Shown in pieces: positions 9,730 to 22,500 of a DNA stretch of 45,315 nucleotides. Origin of the DNA: an uncultured Clostridium sp. (GTDB lineage: Bacteria > Bacillota > Clostridia > TANB77 > CAG-508); assembly GCA_947648255.1 (NCBI GenBank), contig CANSNA010000009.1, positions 1 to 45,315 of the forward strand, read 5' to 3'. Within the stretch, counting starts at the first letter, position 1. Every line of letters begins with the position of its first letter. The position numbers and the translations under genes are program-made. The notes under the pieces were generated by a model. The model had not been told where the DNA came from. It saw only the letters and a program-made list of their open reading frames with translations, and searched no databases.

Positions 9730-11044
9730 TTAATTCATATAATCTCTTAATTTCTTGCTACGACTTGGATGTCTAAGTTTTCTTAACGCTTTAGCTTCAA
9801 TTTGTCTAATTCTCTCTCTAGTTACCTCAAACTCTCTTCCTACTTCTTCAAGTGTTCTCGCTTTACCGATCTTCTAAACCAAATCTTAGCTTCAAAACCT
9901 TTGCCTCTCTTGGAGTTAATGTATTCATTACATCTTCTAATTGTTCTTTTAATAATGTATAAGCTGCTGAATCTTGTGGAGCTGGTGAATCATCATCAGG
10001 AATAAAATCTCCTAAATGGCTATCATCTTCTTCTCCAATTGGAGTTTCAAGAGAAACTGGATCCTGTGCAATTTTTTGTATCTCCATAACCTTATCAATT
10101 GGCATCTCAAGCTCTTCTGAAAGCTCTTCTGGCGTAGGCTCACGTCCTAATCTTTGAAGTAGATGTCTTGATGTACGTATTAATTTGTTTATAGTTTCAA
10201 CCATGTGCACTGGTATTCTAATCGTTCTTGCTTGGTCTGCTATAGCTCTTGTAATAGCTTGTCTTATCCACCAAGTAGCATAAGTACTAAACTTAAATCC
10301 CTTTTCATAGTCAAACTTTTCTACAGCCTTAATAAGCCCCATATTACCTTCTTGTATCAAATCTAAAAATAGCATTCCTCTTCCTAAATATTTTTTAGCA
10401 ATACTTACAACTAATCTAAGATTTGATTCAGCAAGTTTTTGTTTAGCCTCTTCATCTCCATTAATTATTCTTTGTGAAAGTTCAAGCTCCTCTTCATATG
10501 TAAGAAGCGAAATTCTGCCTATTTCTCTTAAATACATTCTAACTGGGTCATCTATATTGATTCCATCAAAATCATTAATTGCAGTATCACTAATATCGAC
10601 TTCTTCTATACTCTCTAAATCATCAATATCAGGTTCAATATCTTCAAAGTCATCTTTTAATAAATCAACCCCAATTTCCTCAAAAGCATCAAAAACTTTG
10701 TCAATTTCTTCTGGATTTATATCTTCAAGCTCTGTTGCAAGTTCTCCATAAGTAATGCTTCCCTTCTCTTTTGCTTTTGACAAAATCTTATCTACTTTTT
10801 CTTTATCAGTAAGCTGAGCTTCTTCCTTTATTTCGTCTTCTTTTTCTAAAGCATCCTCTTTAAGAGAAGTCTCCTTATCCTCTTTTATTGTTTTTCCCTT
10901 TACTTCACTTTTTGGCTCTTTTACTATTTCCTCATTTTTTATTTCCTTTGTAGAAGCCTTTTTACCTTTTTCGGCATTTGTTTTTGCTTTTTCATTTTCT
11001 TCAGCTTTACTTTTTTGAACTTTCTTTTCCTGTTCTTTACTCAT
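9730..11044 (-). CDS. rpoD: RNA polymerase primary sigma factor RpoD/SigA; one CGGN site
   Basis: 393-aa zero-frame ORF ends ...[10 protein letters not shown]; skipping C of CGG (CCG 9866-9868) continues [46 protein letters not shown], the canonical sigma-70 region 4.2. 1315 minus 1 is divisible by 3. Confidence 0.97.
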
Positions 11045-11056
11045 TTTCGGCCTCCT

Positions 11057-12869
11057 TTACCTTAAACTAACTAATTTTTTACTTATCTCCTTTAGCCTTT
11101 CTCCAATATGAACTACCTCTTCTTTATCCAAAGTACCAGATACCATCTTTTTTAATATCATAGACTTTTCTTTTTGTAACTTTTCTCTAATAAACTTTTC
11201 AGTTATATCCTCTACAGCTTTATCTATATCACTTATGTCTAATTCTTTTGATAATATATATGTAATGTGACTCAAAAGTGCTTCATCTTCTTGAAAAATA
11301 CCTATCACATTAGTAATATCTCCTTTTTCTAGTTCTTCATACAAGATTTTAACAATTTTTCTGTTAATCTCATTTTGAAAATCCTCTGGTCTAATCTCAT
11401 CTTTAACTCTTTTATAAACTTCTTGCCCTCCATTTATCAAAAGAAATATCATCAAATTTTCTTTAGCAACACTTGCACTAGCATCTGGCTTTTGTGCCTT
11501 AGCTACATTTTTGGCAGCATTCGGTCTTTCAAGAATTTTCTCTTTCTTGGAATTTGCATATTCCAGTTTATTGATTTCTGCATATATGGCTTCTTTAGAT
11601 ATACCATATGTTTCAGCTATTTTGTCTATATACACTTCTTTTTCAAAGCTTGACTTAGTCCTAAGTAATATTTTACTAACTTCATTTAAAAACTTTATTT
11701 TATCATTTGCCTGATTTAAATCTAAATTTTGTTTTAAATTTTTGACCTTAAACTCAACCAAAGATATTGCATTTTTCAAATATACTCCAAACTTCTCACT
11801 TCCATATTTTGTAACAAACTCATCTGGATCTTTTGCACCCTCAATTTGAAGAATTCTAATATCATATCCAATATTTTGCAAAATCTCTAAGCCTCTCATA
11901 GTAGCACCTTGTCCAGCAGAATCTGCATCATAGCCAATTATTATCTTAGACTTATAATTCTTAAGAAGTCTACCTTGTTGTTCTGTAAGAGCTGTACCAA
12001 GAGATGCAACTGCATTATCAATTCCCCTTTGATGAAGAGACACCGCATCCATATACCCTTCTACCATTATAAAAAAGTCTTTTGCAGTTTTTTTTGCTAT
12101 ATTTAATGCATATAAATTTCTGCCCTTGTTATAGCATATTGTATCAGGTGAGTTTATATACTTAGGCTTAGAATCATCTAACGCTCTTCCACCAAATGCT
12201 ATAACCTTATTTTTTATATCTCTAATTGGAAACATAAGTCTTTTCTTGAAAGCATCATTTGGTACACCTGATTTAGACATCAAAACAAGCTTTGACTCAA
12301 ATATCTCTTTATCATTAAAACCTTGCCTTTTTAGCTCCTTATATAAATCATCAAAATTACCTGAGTAACCTATTTGAAATTTCTTTAAAGTAGCATTATC
12401 CATCTTTCTTTTCTTCACATATTCCTGAGCTTGTCTTGCATTTTGTCCATATAAATTATTATGAAAATATAAGGCAGCAGCTTCATTAACTTCAAGCACT
12501 TTTTCCTTCAAAGCAATTCTTTTTTGCTCGTCTTCACTAACTTGAATTTTAGGTAGAGTAATATTTGCTCTATCAGCAAGCATTTCCACGGCTTCTTTAA
12601 ATCCGATGTTTTCAATTTTAGTCAAAAAGCTTATCATATCTCCACCGTACTCCACAGCCAAAGCAATGGAAGATTTGTTTAGACTCTGAAACCGAAAAAG
12701 ATGGAGATTTTTCATTGTGAAATGGGCACAAACCGAAATAATTTCTGCCATGTCTTTTAAGTGCAACATATCCAGAAATCACATCTACTATATTAATGTT
12801 TGCCTTAATTTCCTCTATCAAGCCATCACCATATACCGCCATCTTTCTACCTTCCTTAAATATATACAT
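11057..12869 (-). CDS. dnaG: DNA primase DnaG; one CGGN site
   Basis: Zinc-binding N-terminus ([29 protein letters not shown]) and the rest ([29 protein letters not shown]...) are in different frames, joined by skipping C at CCG 12645-12647. 1813 minus 1 is divisible by 3. Confidence 0.97.
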
Positions 12870-12971
12870 ATATTATTCGACACATAATTTATAAATCCTT
12901 CAAACATTATGTCGATTAATTATATGTATGTAATAATTTTGACTATAATATGTAGTAAAAATAATGATAGA

Positions 12972-13018
12972 CGGAAAGAGATTATTAATGAATTCCAATA
13001 ATCTCTTTCCGTTTTTAT
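12972..13018. terminator. Long inverted-repeat terminator between dnaG and sodC-like gene
   Basis: ACGGAAAGAGATTATT...AATAATCTCTTTCCGTTTTT. Confidence 0.75.
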
Positions 13019-13037
13019 TAATCATACACTTTAAATA

Positions 13038-13538
13038 TCATTTTTCAATTTTACCACATGCAATTTTAGTTCCAGAATTGCCACTTGGTTGAGTAGTAAA
13101 ATCATCTGGTGAATCATGAATTATAACAACTTTTCCTAATATATCTTTAATTTTAAACTTATTTATTAAAACAGTCATATATGCATAGCCATTATTTTCA
13201 ATTAATGGAGGAAGATCTCCCTTATGAAAAGGATGATAGCAATTAGTAGGATTTAAATGTGATTTTGCATTTGCAAATTCATCAGTTAAATTACCTGTGC
13301 AGCTTTCTCCTTCATGTATATGAAAACCAAAAAATCTTCCAGTGCAACTATCTTTAGACTGTGGTAAACCTTTTATTTTAGCAGAAATTAAAGTGCCCTC
13401 TTTGGTTTCTTTAAAAGTAACAATACCATTTATTTTAGGAAATTTCACTCCACCTTTTATATTAGCTTTAGCATCATAAAATATGTTTGATAACATTGTA
13501 TGCACCTCTAATTTTAAACTATATAGTATTGTATTCAA
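13038..13538 (-). CDS. Cu/Zn superoxide dismutase family protein
   Basis: GRFFGFHIHEGESC...ANAKSHLNPTNCYHPFHKGDLPPL...KVVIIHDSPDDFTTQPSGNSGTKIACGKIE matches Cu/Zn SOD motifs; true start probably the internal MLSNIF. Confidence 0.85.
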   Translation of the reverse strand: MNTILYSLKLEVHTMLSNIFYDAKANIKGGVKFPKINGIVTFKETKEGTLISAKIKGLPQSKDSCTGRFFGFHIHEGESCTGNLTDEFANAKSHLNPTNCYHPFHKGDLPPLIENNGYAYMTVLINKFKIKDILGKVVIIHDSPDDFTTQPSGNSGTKIACGKIEK

Positions 13539-13582
13539 AATAAGATTAAAGTGTTAAGAATAATTGTTACAATAAAAAATCC

Positions 13583-14953
13583 CTATCCTAATTTCCTCTC
13601 TAACAAATCAGCAACTTCTTTGGCCTTCATCAAAATATACTCCTGATCTTCACCTTCGATCATAACTCTTATCAAACTCTCTGTACCAGAAGCTCTTACT
13701 AAAACCCTGCCGTTATCTTTAAACTCTCTCTCAATTTCTTGTATCTTAGCACAAATCTCGCTATCTTCTTTATATCCTGCTTTTTTTTCATTATCTACCT
13801 TAGCATTAACTAGCACTTGTGGATATATCTTAATATCTTTTTTAAGCTCAGATAAAGTACATTTACTCTTAAGTACAATCAATGTAAGAAGTACAGATGT
13901 AAGAATTCCGGTCACCTGTTGGATTGTAATCTAATAAAATAATGTGCCCTGACTGCTCTCCTCCTAAATTATAGCCATTTTTCAACATCTCTTCTAAAAC
14001 ATATCTATCCCCTACTTTGGTCTGCACTAATTGTAGTAAATTCTTATCTGCAAATTTATTTAGACCTAAATTACTCATAACAGTTGCTGTAATTGTATCT
14101 TTCTTAAGAAGATTATTTTCTTTTAAATATTTAGCAAAAATTGAAAGAATAATATCTCCATCAATTGTTTCTCCATTTTCATCTACTGCAAGACATCTAT
14201 CTCCATCCCCATCATAGCTAATTCCAAAACTCAAATTATTTTCCTTAACAAGTTTAGAAATTTTCTCTATATGAGTTGAGCCACATTTCTCATTTATATT
14301 AATACCGATTAGGATTATTTTCTATAATTATATGTTTTATCCCTAAAGCATTAAAAATCCTTTCTGCAATATCTGATGTTGCACCATTTGCAGTATCAAT
14401 ACCGAACTACAAAATCATCTTTCATGTTACTTTTAATATCATCTCTAAAATTATCTATAAAAAATTCTAAATACTCATTTATTAAATCTTCTCTATTTTC
14501 ATTCTTTCCAATTTTATCTCCTACTGGTCTAACCTCAAAAACCTTATTTTTATTTTCCATTGCAGTTTCAATTTCTTCTTCTATATCATCATCTATCTTC
14601 ATTCCCTTATTACTGAAAAATTTAATTCCATTATATTCATAAGAATTATGAGATGCAGAAATCATAACACTTGCATCTGCATTTAACTTTCTTGTAAGAT
14701 ATGCAATAGCTGGGGTTGGAATCACTCCCAGATGAATCACCCTTGCACCATAACTTAAAAAACCAGCAGTCATACTGCTTTCTATTAAATCTCCTGAAAT
14801 TCTGGTATCTTTACCAATTAATATTAGTGGTTCATACTCTTTATTTTTGCTAAACACATACGCCGAAGCCTTTGCCACTTTATATACAAGTTCTGGTGTA
14901 AGCTCACTATTTGCAATTCTTCTAATTCCATCTGTTCCAAAATATTTTCTCAT
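13583..14953 (-). CDS. glmM: Phosphoglucosamine mutase GlmM; three CGGN sites
   Basis: [15 protein letters not shown]..., [16 protein letters not shown]; fragments rejoin at CCG 14402-14404 ([15 protein letters not shown]), 14305-14307 ([17 protein letters not shown]) and 13908-13910 ([15 protein letters not shown]). 1371 minus 3 = 456 codons. Confidence 0.97.
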
Positions 14954-15070
14954 AAATTATGCTCCTATTATTTTTTATTATATTTATTTAATAACTTCTA
15001 AATTTATTACTAAATTTCCCATAAATTTAGACGCACCGATTTCTCGATTTGCGTCTTTCCCCTATATTAT

Positions 15071-15664
15071 TTAAGCTATAGTATCACTTTTTGTATCAAA
15101 AGGAATAAACTTATTTACTCCCTCACTTTCTAATGTCTCATCCACCTTAAATGATTTAAATGAATTTGATATTTTCTCATCTACCAAACCTTCAACTGTT
15201 TCTTGTGATGAAGACTGTGCAAGTGCAAGTTCACTAACTAAAATTTGTTTTGCATTAGTAAGCATTTTTTTCTCACCAGTAGATAGCCCTTTTTCTTTTT
15301 GCTTAAAACTCAAATTCCTAACTACATCTGCAACTTCATAAATATCGCCTGTTTTCATTTTATCCATATTCTCTCTATATCTCTTGTTCCAATTTAATTC
15401 TGACTGTGTCTCATCTTCACTCAAAATGTCAAATACTTTAATTGCCCCAGTTTTATCTATTATACTTCTTATTCCAACTTTTTCTGCTTGAGCTGTTGGT
15501 ATCATTACTTTAACATCACCTGGCAACTTAACTATGTAATATGCCTGTTTTTGTCCTAGTATATCTTTTTCTTCAATAGCGTCGATTGTTCCTGCACCAT
15601 GCATAGGGTAAACAATATAATCGCCTACGTTGAACATAAACACACTTCCTCTCAATTTTGTCAA
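15071..15664 (-). CDS. CarD/CdnL-family transcriptional regulator
   Basis: MFNVGDYIVYPMHGAGTIDAIEEKDILGQKQAYYIVKLPGDVKVMIPTAQAEKVGIRSII; true start likely the internal Met at MFNVGD. Confidence 0.9.
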   Translation of the reverse strand: MTKLRGSVFMFNVGDYIVYPMHGAGTIDAIEEKDILGQKQAYYIVKLPGDVKVMIPTAQAEKVGIRSIIDKTGAIKVFDILSEDETQSELNWNKRYRENMDKMKTGDIYEVADVVRNLSFKQKEKGLSTGEKKMLTNAKQILVSELALAQSSSQETVEGLVDEKISNSFKSFKVDETLESEGVNKFIPFDTKSDTIA

Positions 15665-15736
15665 ATTTTTCCGACATAATAATTATACTATAAAATTTCT
15701 AAAAAGTCAAAGGAATTATGTAAAAAAAGTTTTATA

Positions 15737-16339
15737 CTATTTCACTATCAGACTATTAATTAAGAGTTTCATATCCTTTAAAGTTAGCTCTCCTCTATGG
15801 ATTGTATAAATGTGCTCTTCATTTTCATTTTTTATCATTTTATATCCGAAAGCCTCTGTCTCTGTTGATATATATGGCGTTCCATCACTATTAAATAAAA
15901 TTTGTATAGTTTGTTTTGAATAATCAAAATTATTCTCTTCAAGCAAATGCAAATATTTATCTGTATCAAGATACTTAACAAAAGCCTTTCCTCTCATCTC
16001 AAAGTTTAAAGTTTCCAAATCTTTCATCATAGACTTACAAGTTTCATCTTCTTTTGAACCACATTGTACAAATATTGGAAGCCTGTATGCTTTTAATTCA
16101 TCTATATTAAACCCTGTTTCCTCTGTTATATAAAGTCCAAATTTATCATTCGGATTTATAGTTTCTTCATTATGGCTAGTATTATCAGGAGAATTTTCTG
16201 GTTTTATGGGTTTGTTATCTTGCAAAATAATATTAATTACTATTAAAAGTAAAAGTATGATTAAAATTATTGATAATACTATTCCCTTCTTTGTCATATG
16301 TGTCATAAGTTTTCCCTCCAAAAATACATGTTTTCCCAT
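15737..16339 (-). CDS. Membrane-anchored hypothetical, possibly thioredoxin-like
   Basis: N-terminal TM helix (GIVLSIILIILLLLIVINIIL) and CGSKEDETCKSMMKDL segment. Confidence 0.45.
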   Translation of the reverse strand: MGKHVFLEGKLMTHMTKKGIVLSIILIILLLLIVINIILQDNKPIKPENSPDNTSHNEETINPNDKFGLYITEETGFNIDELKAYRLPIFVQCGSKEDETCKSMMKDLETLNFEMRGKAFVKYLDTDKYLHLLEENNFDYSKQTIQILFNSDGTPYISTETEAFGYKMIKNENEEHIYTIHRGELTLKDMKLLINSLIVK

Positions 16340-16393
16340 TTATATTATAACAGAGATTTTAAAAAAGTAAATATATTTTTTAGAAAAAATCTT

Positions 16394-16430
16394 ACTATTC
16401 ATAGCACCTAAAAAAAATGCTATGAATAGT
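16394..16430 (-). terminator. Perfect 13-bp hairpin downstream of the NdvB-like gene
   Basis: ACTATTCATAGCA...TGCTATGAATAGT, followed on the minus strand by AAGATTTTTT. Confidence 0.65.
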
Positions 16431-16435
16431 TATTT

Positions 16436-16507
16436 GAGAGCATAATATCTGTTTTTTGTACAAGATAAATTATGAAAAGCTTGTACAAAAATAAATATCC
16501 TGCTCTC
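16436..16507. repeat. Long imperfect inverted repeat
   Basis: GAGAGCATAATATCTGTTTTTTGTACAAG ... CTTGTACAAAAATAAATATCCTGCTCTC. Confidence 0.6.
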
Positions 16508-16553
16508 AAAGTTAGGCGAAAACTCTCACCTTATTAATTAAATTACAGCTAAA

Positions 16554-19500
16554 CTAGATCACAACCTCAAGCTCATATATTCTAGAATTATCAATAAGCT
16601 TAACTTGCTTTTCCAGAATTTCTTCTCCATTTACTTTAAAGCTCTTAACAGTATTTAACCCATCATGACTTCTATTAATAACCTTAATATTATAAGTGCT
16701 AGAAAAATACTCATACCTTATATTATACTCATTTAAAGTAGTTGAAATACAAGGCTCTATTTTAAGCACACCGTTCATTTATCTTAAGCCCTAAAATATA
16801 CTCAATTCCTGCCTTATAAAACCAACTACTAGAACCAGTATACCAAGTCCAACCTCCACGACCAAGTAAATTAGATGCTCCATAAACATCAGCTGCAATA
16901 ACATATGGCTCAACCTTATAAACCGAAACCTTATCAATAGAATTTGAATGTTCAATAGGATTTATCATCTTGTATAACTCCATAGCCTTATCTCCAAAAT
17001 TCAGGTATGCAAAAGCAATAATTGCCCAAATAGCAGAATGAGTATATTGCCCACCATTCTCGCGAACTCCAGGAAGATAAGCTTTAATATACCCAGGTTC
17101 TAAGCCTCCTTTATCAAATGGAGGATCAAGAAGCTTTATAATACCGGGTCTTCTTATCAACCAAATGCTTCTCCAAATTCTGCATTGCAAGCTCTATCTT
17201 GTCTTTATCTCCTGCACCAGATATAACTGCCCAGCTCTGTGCAATACTATCAATTTTACATTCTTTATTGCAAGAAGCTCCGAGGCACTTGCCATCATCC
17301 ATAAACGCTCTTTTATACCATTCTCCATCCCAAGACGAATTATTTAGTGCAAATTTTAACTCATTCCTAATTACTTCATACTTTTTAATATACTCAAACT
17401 TTCCGAGAAGCCTCACATACCTTATTAAACTTACTTAAAACATCATACAAGAAAAATCCAAGCCATACACTCTCACCTCTACCTTTGTTTCCAACTGTGC
17501 TAAATCCATCATTCCAATCACCGAGAACCAATTTTAGGAAGACCATGTTCTCCAAAATCAAGCGACTTCTCTATTGCCCTTATAGCATGCTTATAAATAC
17601 TTTCTCTTAAATTACTTTCCTCATGAATATCATACTTTTCATCTTCTCCAAAATTCAGCAAATTCCCTTGCAAATATGGTACTTCTTCATCAAGTATACT
17701 ATAATCTCCTGTAAACAAAATATATTCACATACAGCATAAGGTAGCCACAAAAGGTCATCTGAAAATCTAGTTCTAATACCTCTTTTAGTTTCATCATGC
17801 CACCAATGCTCCACATCTCCTTCTTCAAACTGATGCCTTGCATGTTTTAATATCTGTTTCTTTAGCATATTTATATCTATATATTTACAAGACAAACTAT
17901 CTTGAAGCTGGTCTCTAAATCCAAAAGCACCTCCAGATTGATAGTATGCACTCCTTGAATATAGCCTTGAGCTAATTGTTTGATACATAGCCCAGCCATT
18001 TAGCATAAAATCTAATTCTTCATTATTGGTCTTAACTTGAACCTTTCTTAAAGTCTCTCTCCAATGCTCTTTTACATCTCTTAAATAAATGCTTGCATTC
18101 TCTACATTTTTATACTTTTCTAAAACTCCATATATAGAGCTTTCTTCTTCCTCTTCTCCAAGCATTAAAACTATTTTCTTTTCTTCAAAAGCATCAAGAT
18201 CTACTTCGAACTCAAGTGCAATGCAAGAAGGTACTCCTAAAGCATTTTCCATGCTTAGTCTTTCCCCATATATACCACTTGGATTATATAAATCTCCTTT
18301 TCCTAAAAAGCTTAAATTATTCCCCGTATATGACCTTACTTTTTCACTACTTGAAATAAATACATTTTTAGATAAAGTCTCACCATAAATATTTTTTGCA
18401 AAAAGCACATTATTTGTTTCATCAAACCTTAATTTAATATTTCCACTTGTCTTTATCTCATCCTCTCCAAGCACCGGTTTTATATAATAAACAAATTTTA
18501 TTCTTCTCTTGTTTGCTAAAGTATTTTTAAGCCTAATAATATTTACCTTCAAAGAGTCTTTCCTTGGAACAAAAGTCTCTGTTTCTTGAATTAATCCAAG
18601 ACTTGAATGATATCCTTTTACATACCCAAAACCATATATCATATAATAGTCTCTATCATCAGGCATAACATTTGCATTCAAAGTCCAAGCATTTCCAAGT
18701 TCTACATCTCTTAGATAAATTATTTCACTTGGTACATCATTGCTTGGGGTATTTGCCCAAGCGGAAATTCTATTTAATCTGCTATTTTTACTATAGGTAA
18801 ATCCTCCCATATTGTTAGTTATGATGCTTCCAAATTTTTCGTTTGCAAGTATATTACTCCATGGTGTAGGTGGGAAAATATTTTTATTTTGTCTTATAAT
18901 ATATTCTTTTCCATCCTCTGAAAACCCACCAATACCATTATAAAACTTCAACTTTTCTATATCAATATTGGGTTTAATTTCTTCAAAATCCGCTTCATTA
19001 ATTGCCTTTTTACTATTATCATAAAAAGCTAATTTAACTTTTTCTCTATATCTATCTTCTGTTTCTCTTATTTGCTCTCCGCACACTTCCTTTAGAGCAA
19101 TTTATTATAATACTTGCCTTAAATTTAAATAAATCCTCATCTTCAATTTCATTTGCATTTAATAAAAATATTCCGCCACTTATATTTTGTAAATACCCAA
19201 TTTGCAAATTCAAAATCTCTTGCACTAGCTGGTCTTTCACATATCTTTCATACACATTTTTTTCATAATCTAATATACAAAGGTCTGTTTGAATTCCTTT
19301 TACTCTGAGTAGCTCATGAACTTTTAGCATCTCACGAGCAATATCTATATCTCCTGCATATTTTATAACAACTAATATAATTGGTATATCCCCAGAAATT
19401 CCATATTTCCAAAAATCACTTTGCTTATACTCTTTGTCAGCTAAATATTCAAGATACAAAGACCTCATTGGATTTTCATGCATTATATAAGGAAGAAGAA

Positions 19501-22500
19501 TATTAAATGTTTCAATATTAGACTTTGATAAGTTCAAATATCTTGTCTCTTCCTCAGCTTTTGCCTTTGCAATATTAAACTCTTGCTTAACATTTTCTTG
19601 TATTTTATAATATTCTAAGGTATTAGTAATATGCTCTAAATCTTCACCTACAGTTATTACAAAATTTAAGTTTTGCTCTTCCCCTTGTTTTATTTTTATC
19701 TTTCTTTTTAGAGCAATACAAGGTTCTGTTGTAAGCCCAAGCTCATTTGAAAAATCACCTGTTCCATTAATTGCATTAGAAAATCTCACTTCGTCAATCT
19801 CATATTCTAATCCGCTTATTTTCTCCATTTTCGTAGAACAAATTGGTTCCTAAAAAAGCTTCTTTCTTATCTCCCCTTTTATTTCTTTTAACTATTAAAT
19901 CTCCATTTTTAGATCTATTATATTTCAAAAACAAATTACTAAAAGCAGGATGCGAAATATCATCTTCCATCTTTGCTAAAACTGGTCTAAAATACCCTAT
20001 AACCTCTAAATTTATATCATTTTCTAAATTATTTTTAATTTTAATACTTCTTATTTCAGTACCAAGACTTGAAGCTGTAGTTATTTTTACCTGTGTTTCT
20101 ATATTATTTTTAAGTTTCACAAACTCAGACATATCTTCTGCAAAAGTAACCTCATATTTTTCATCTTCTGCTTCATAATTTGCCTTCCAAATCTCTCCTG
20201 TCATCACATCTCTTATATAGAAAAATATTCCAGAATTTTCTTTAGAAGTTTCTTTATATTTATTTACTAAAATATCCTTATATCTGCTAAATCCTTCTCC
20301 TTTATCATTTATCTCTATCAAATAATTTTCATTTGATAATACATTAGATCTTCTAAGAATAGGGTCGATTTTAGTATATTTGTAACTCACATAATTATCA
20401 TAACCTGCAAATTTAATTCTTTTTGTCTTTTCCTTTCTCTCCTTTGTAATTAACATATTACTTGGCATTCTCTCTTGCAAAAGAATATCTACTGCTTTAA
20501 TTTCAGGATTTTTCATAAATCTCTTTTGTAAAATATTATCATTTACTAAATTATTTATTGAAAGCAAAATAAGTGCCTGATGGTGTGCCATATATGTTTC
20601 AACACACGCACTTTTTCTTCCGTGAGGTAAGTCTTTCTGGTGTATAATCTATTGATTCAAAAAAACCATATTTACCATACATCCCCTGTTTTTCTAAAAC
20701 CTTTAAATTATCTAAAACAGCTTTTGGGAAATCTGTAATCGCAAGTATAGAACCATAACTAGATACAACCATTTCATCCCCTAAACCTCTTTTTAAGCCA
20801 AGCCATGGCACTCCAAAAGCTTTATATTGATAATTAGAATTTAAATCCTTTAAATTAAATGCCGCTTCACTTATTCCCCAAGGAATTCCAAGCTTTGAAC
20901 TATATTTCATTTGGCTTAAAACCATAAATTTGCAAGACTCATCAAGAAGGCTACCTTCATATTTTCTTATATTTATATTTGGCATTAAATACTCAAAAGC
21001 CGTTCCAGACCAAGAAATTAATCCTTTATATTTGCCAAGCTTTGTAAGAGTTCTACTTAAATTGTTCCAATGTTTAAATGAAATATCTCTTTTTGCAATT
21101 GCAACAAGACTTGCTTGCCTAGCTTCACTTGCAAGTAAATCATAATACGTATCTGTTATTTTATTTTCATCTACATTAAATCCAATTGATAAAAGTCTAT
21201 TTTCTTTGCTATATAAACAAGAAAAGTCAGTATCATTTATTATTTGTTTTGTCTTTTCTAAAAGTACCTTTATTCTATCTTTATACTGAGTATTTAGCTT
21301 TTCTTCTAAAAACATCTTAAGAGTATACATGTATCCGTACAAAATTTCCACTATCTACTGATGAAACATATCTAGGTAATAGTGGTTTCAAAGTTTTTGT
21401 ATTATACCAGTTAAGTAAATGACCATTCCATTTTTCTAAACTTTCAATTGTGCTCATAGTATTTTCCAAGCACGAAATTACTTTCTCAAGTGTTATGAAT
21501 TTTAAATCATAAGCCGAAATAATAGTCAAAATTCCAAGTCCAATATTTGTTGAAGATGTCCTATTTGCTATCTTTTCCCTTCTGCTTTCTTGGAAATTAT
21601 CTGGTGGAAGATAAGAATTTTCTTTATTCATATATTCTGCAAAATAATCCCAAGTTCTTTTAGCCACATCTTTTATATATTCTTGTTCCTCCTTAGATAG
21701 TCTTGAAATAGCTCTTATTCTTTGTTTTTCCTCGCTTATTTCCCACATAAATGAAGGGAAAAGCAAGAATAAAACTCCTAAAATTCCCATAAGTCCTCTT
21801 GCAAAAGTACTAAAATGACTATAAGGGATAAGTGCCAATATGACTATGCCCACTAAAATATTAGGTAGCATTTGGCTATAAACTTTTGCTATAGTATTTT
21901 TGTTTTGCCTTTCCGCTTCTTCTGCTGTTGTCCATTCTAGTAAATGTTCTTTAGAAACTGTCATTCTATATATAGTCTTAACAATTGCTTCAAGTGAAAC
22001 ATATGCTTTAGTAGGAAGTGTTAAAATTGCTATAACTCCTCTATAAAAGCTTCCAAAAAGACCATCTATACTTTTAGAAAAGCTCTTTTGTCTTTTGATA
22101 TTCTCTTTTCTAAAAACTACATAGTTAATAAATTCTAGCAGGCTTGAAATAGCTACAGCTAAAAAAGTAATAGTAAGTGGAAGAGCAATTTTAGCTCCGC
22201 ATAAAGGTTTTAAGTGAAAGCAGTACTAAAACATTTAAAATCCCCGTAATTTCGACTAAGCTTCTTCTGATATTATCTAGTATCTTAAACCTAGATAATT
22301 TGCTTAGATTCCATTTTGAGCTCATATAGCCTATAATCTGATAGTCTCCTCTTATCCATCTACTAAGTCTCGTTAAATATGGCAAATATCCTTTAGGGTA
22401 ACCATCTAAAAGCATAATATCTGATGCTAAACCACATCTTAAATAGCACCCCTCCAACAAATCATGACTTAAAACTGTGTTATCTGGAATTTTGTCTTTT

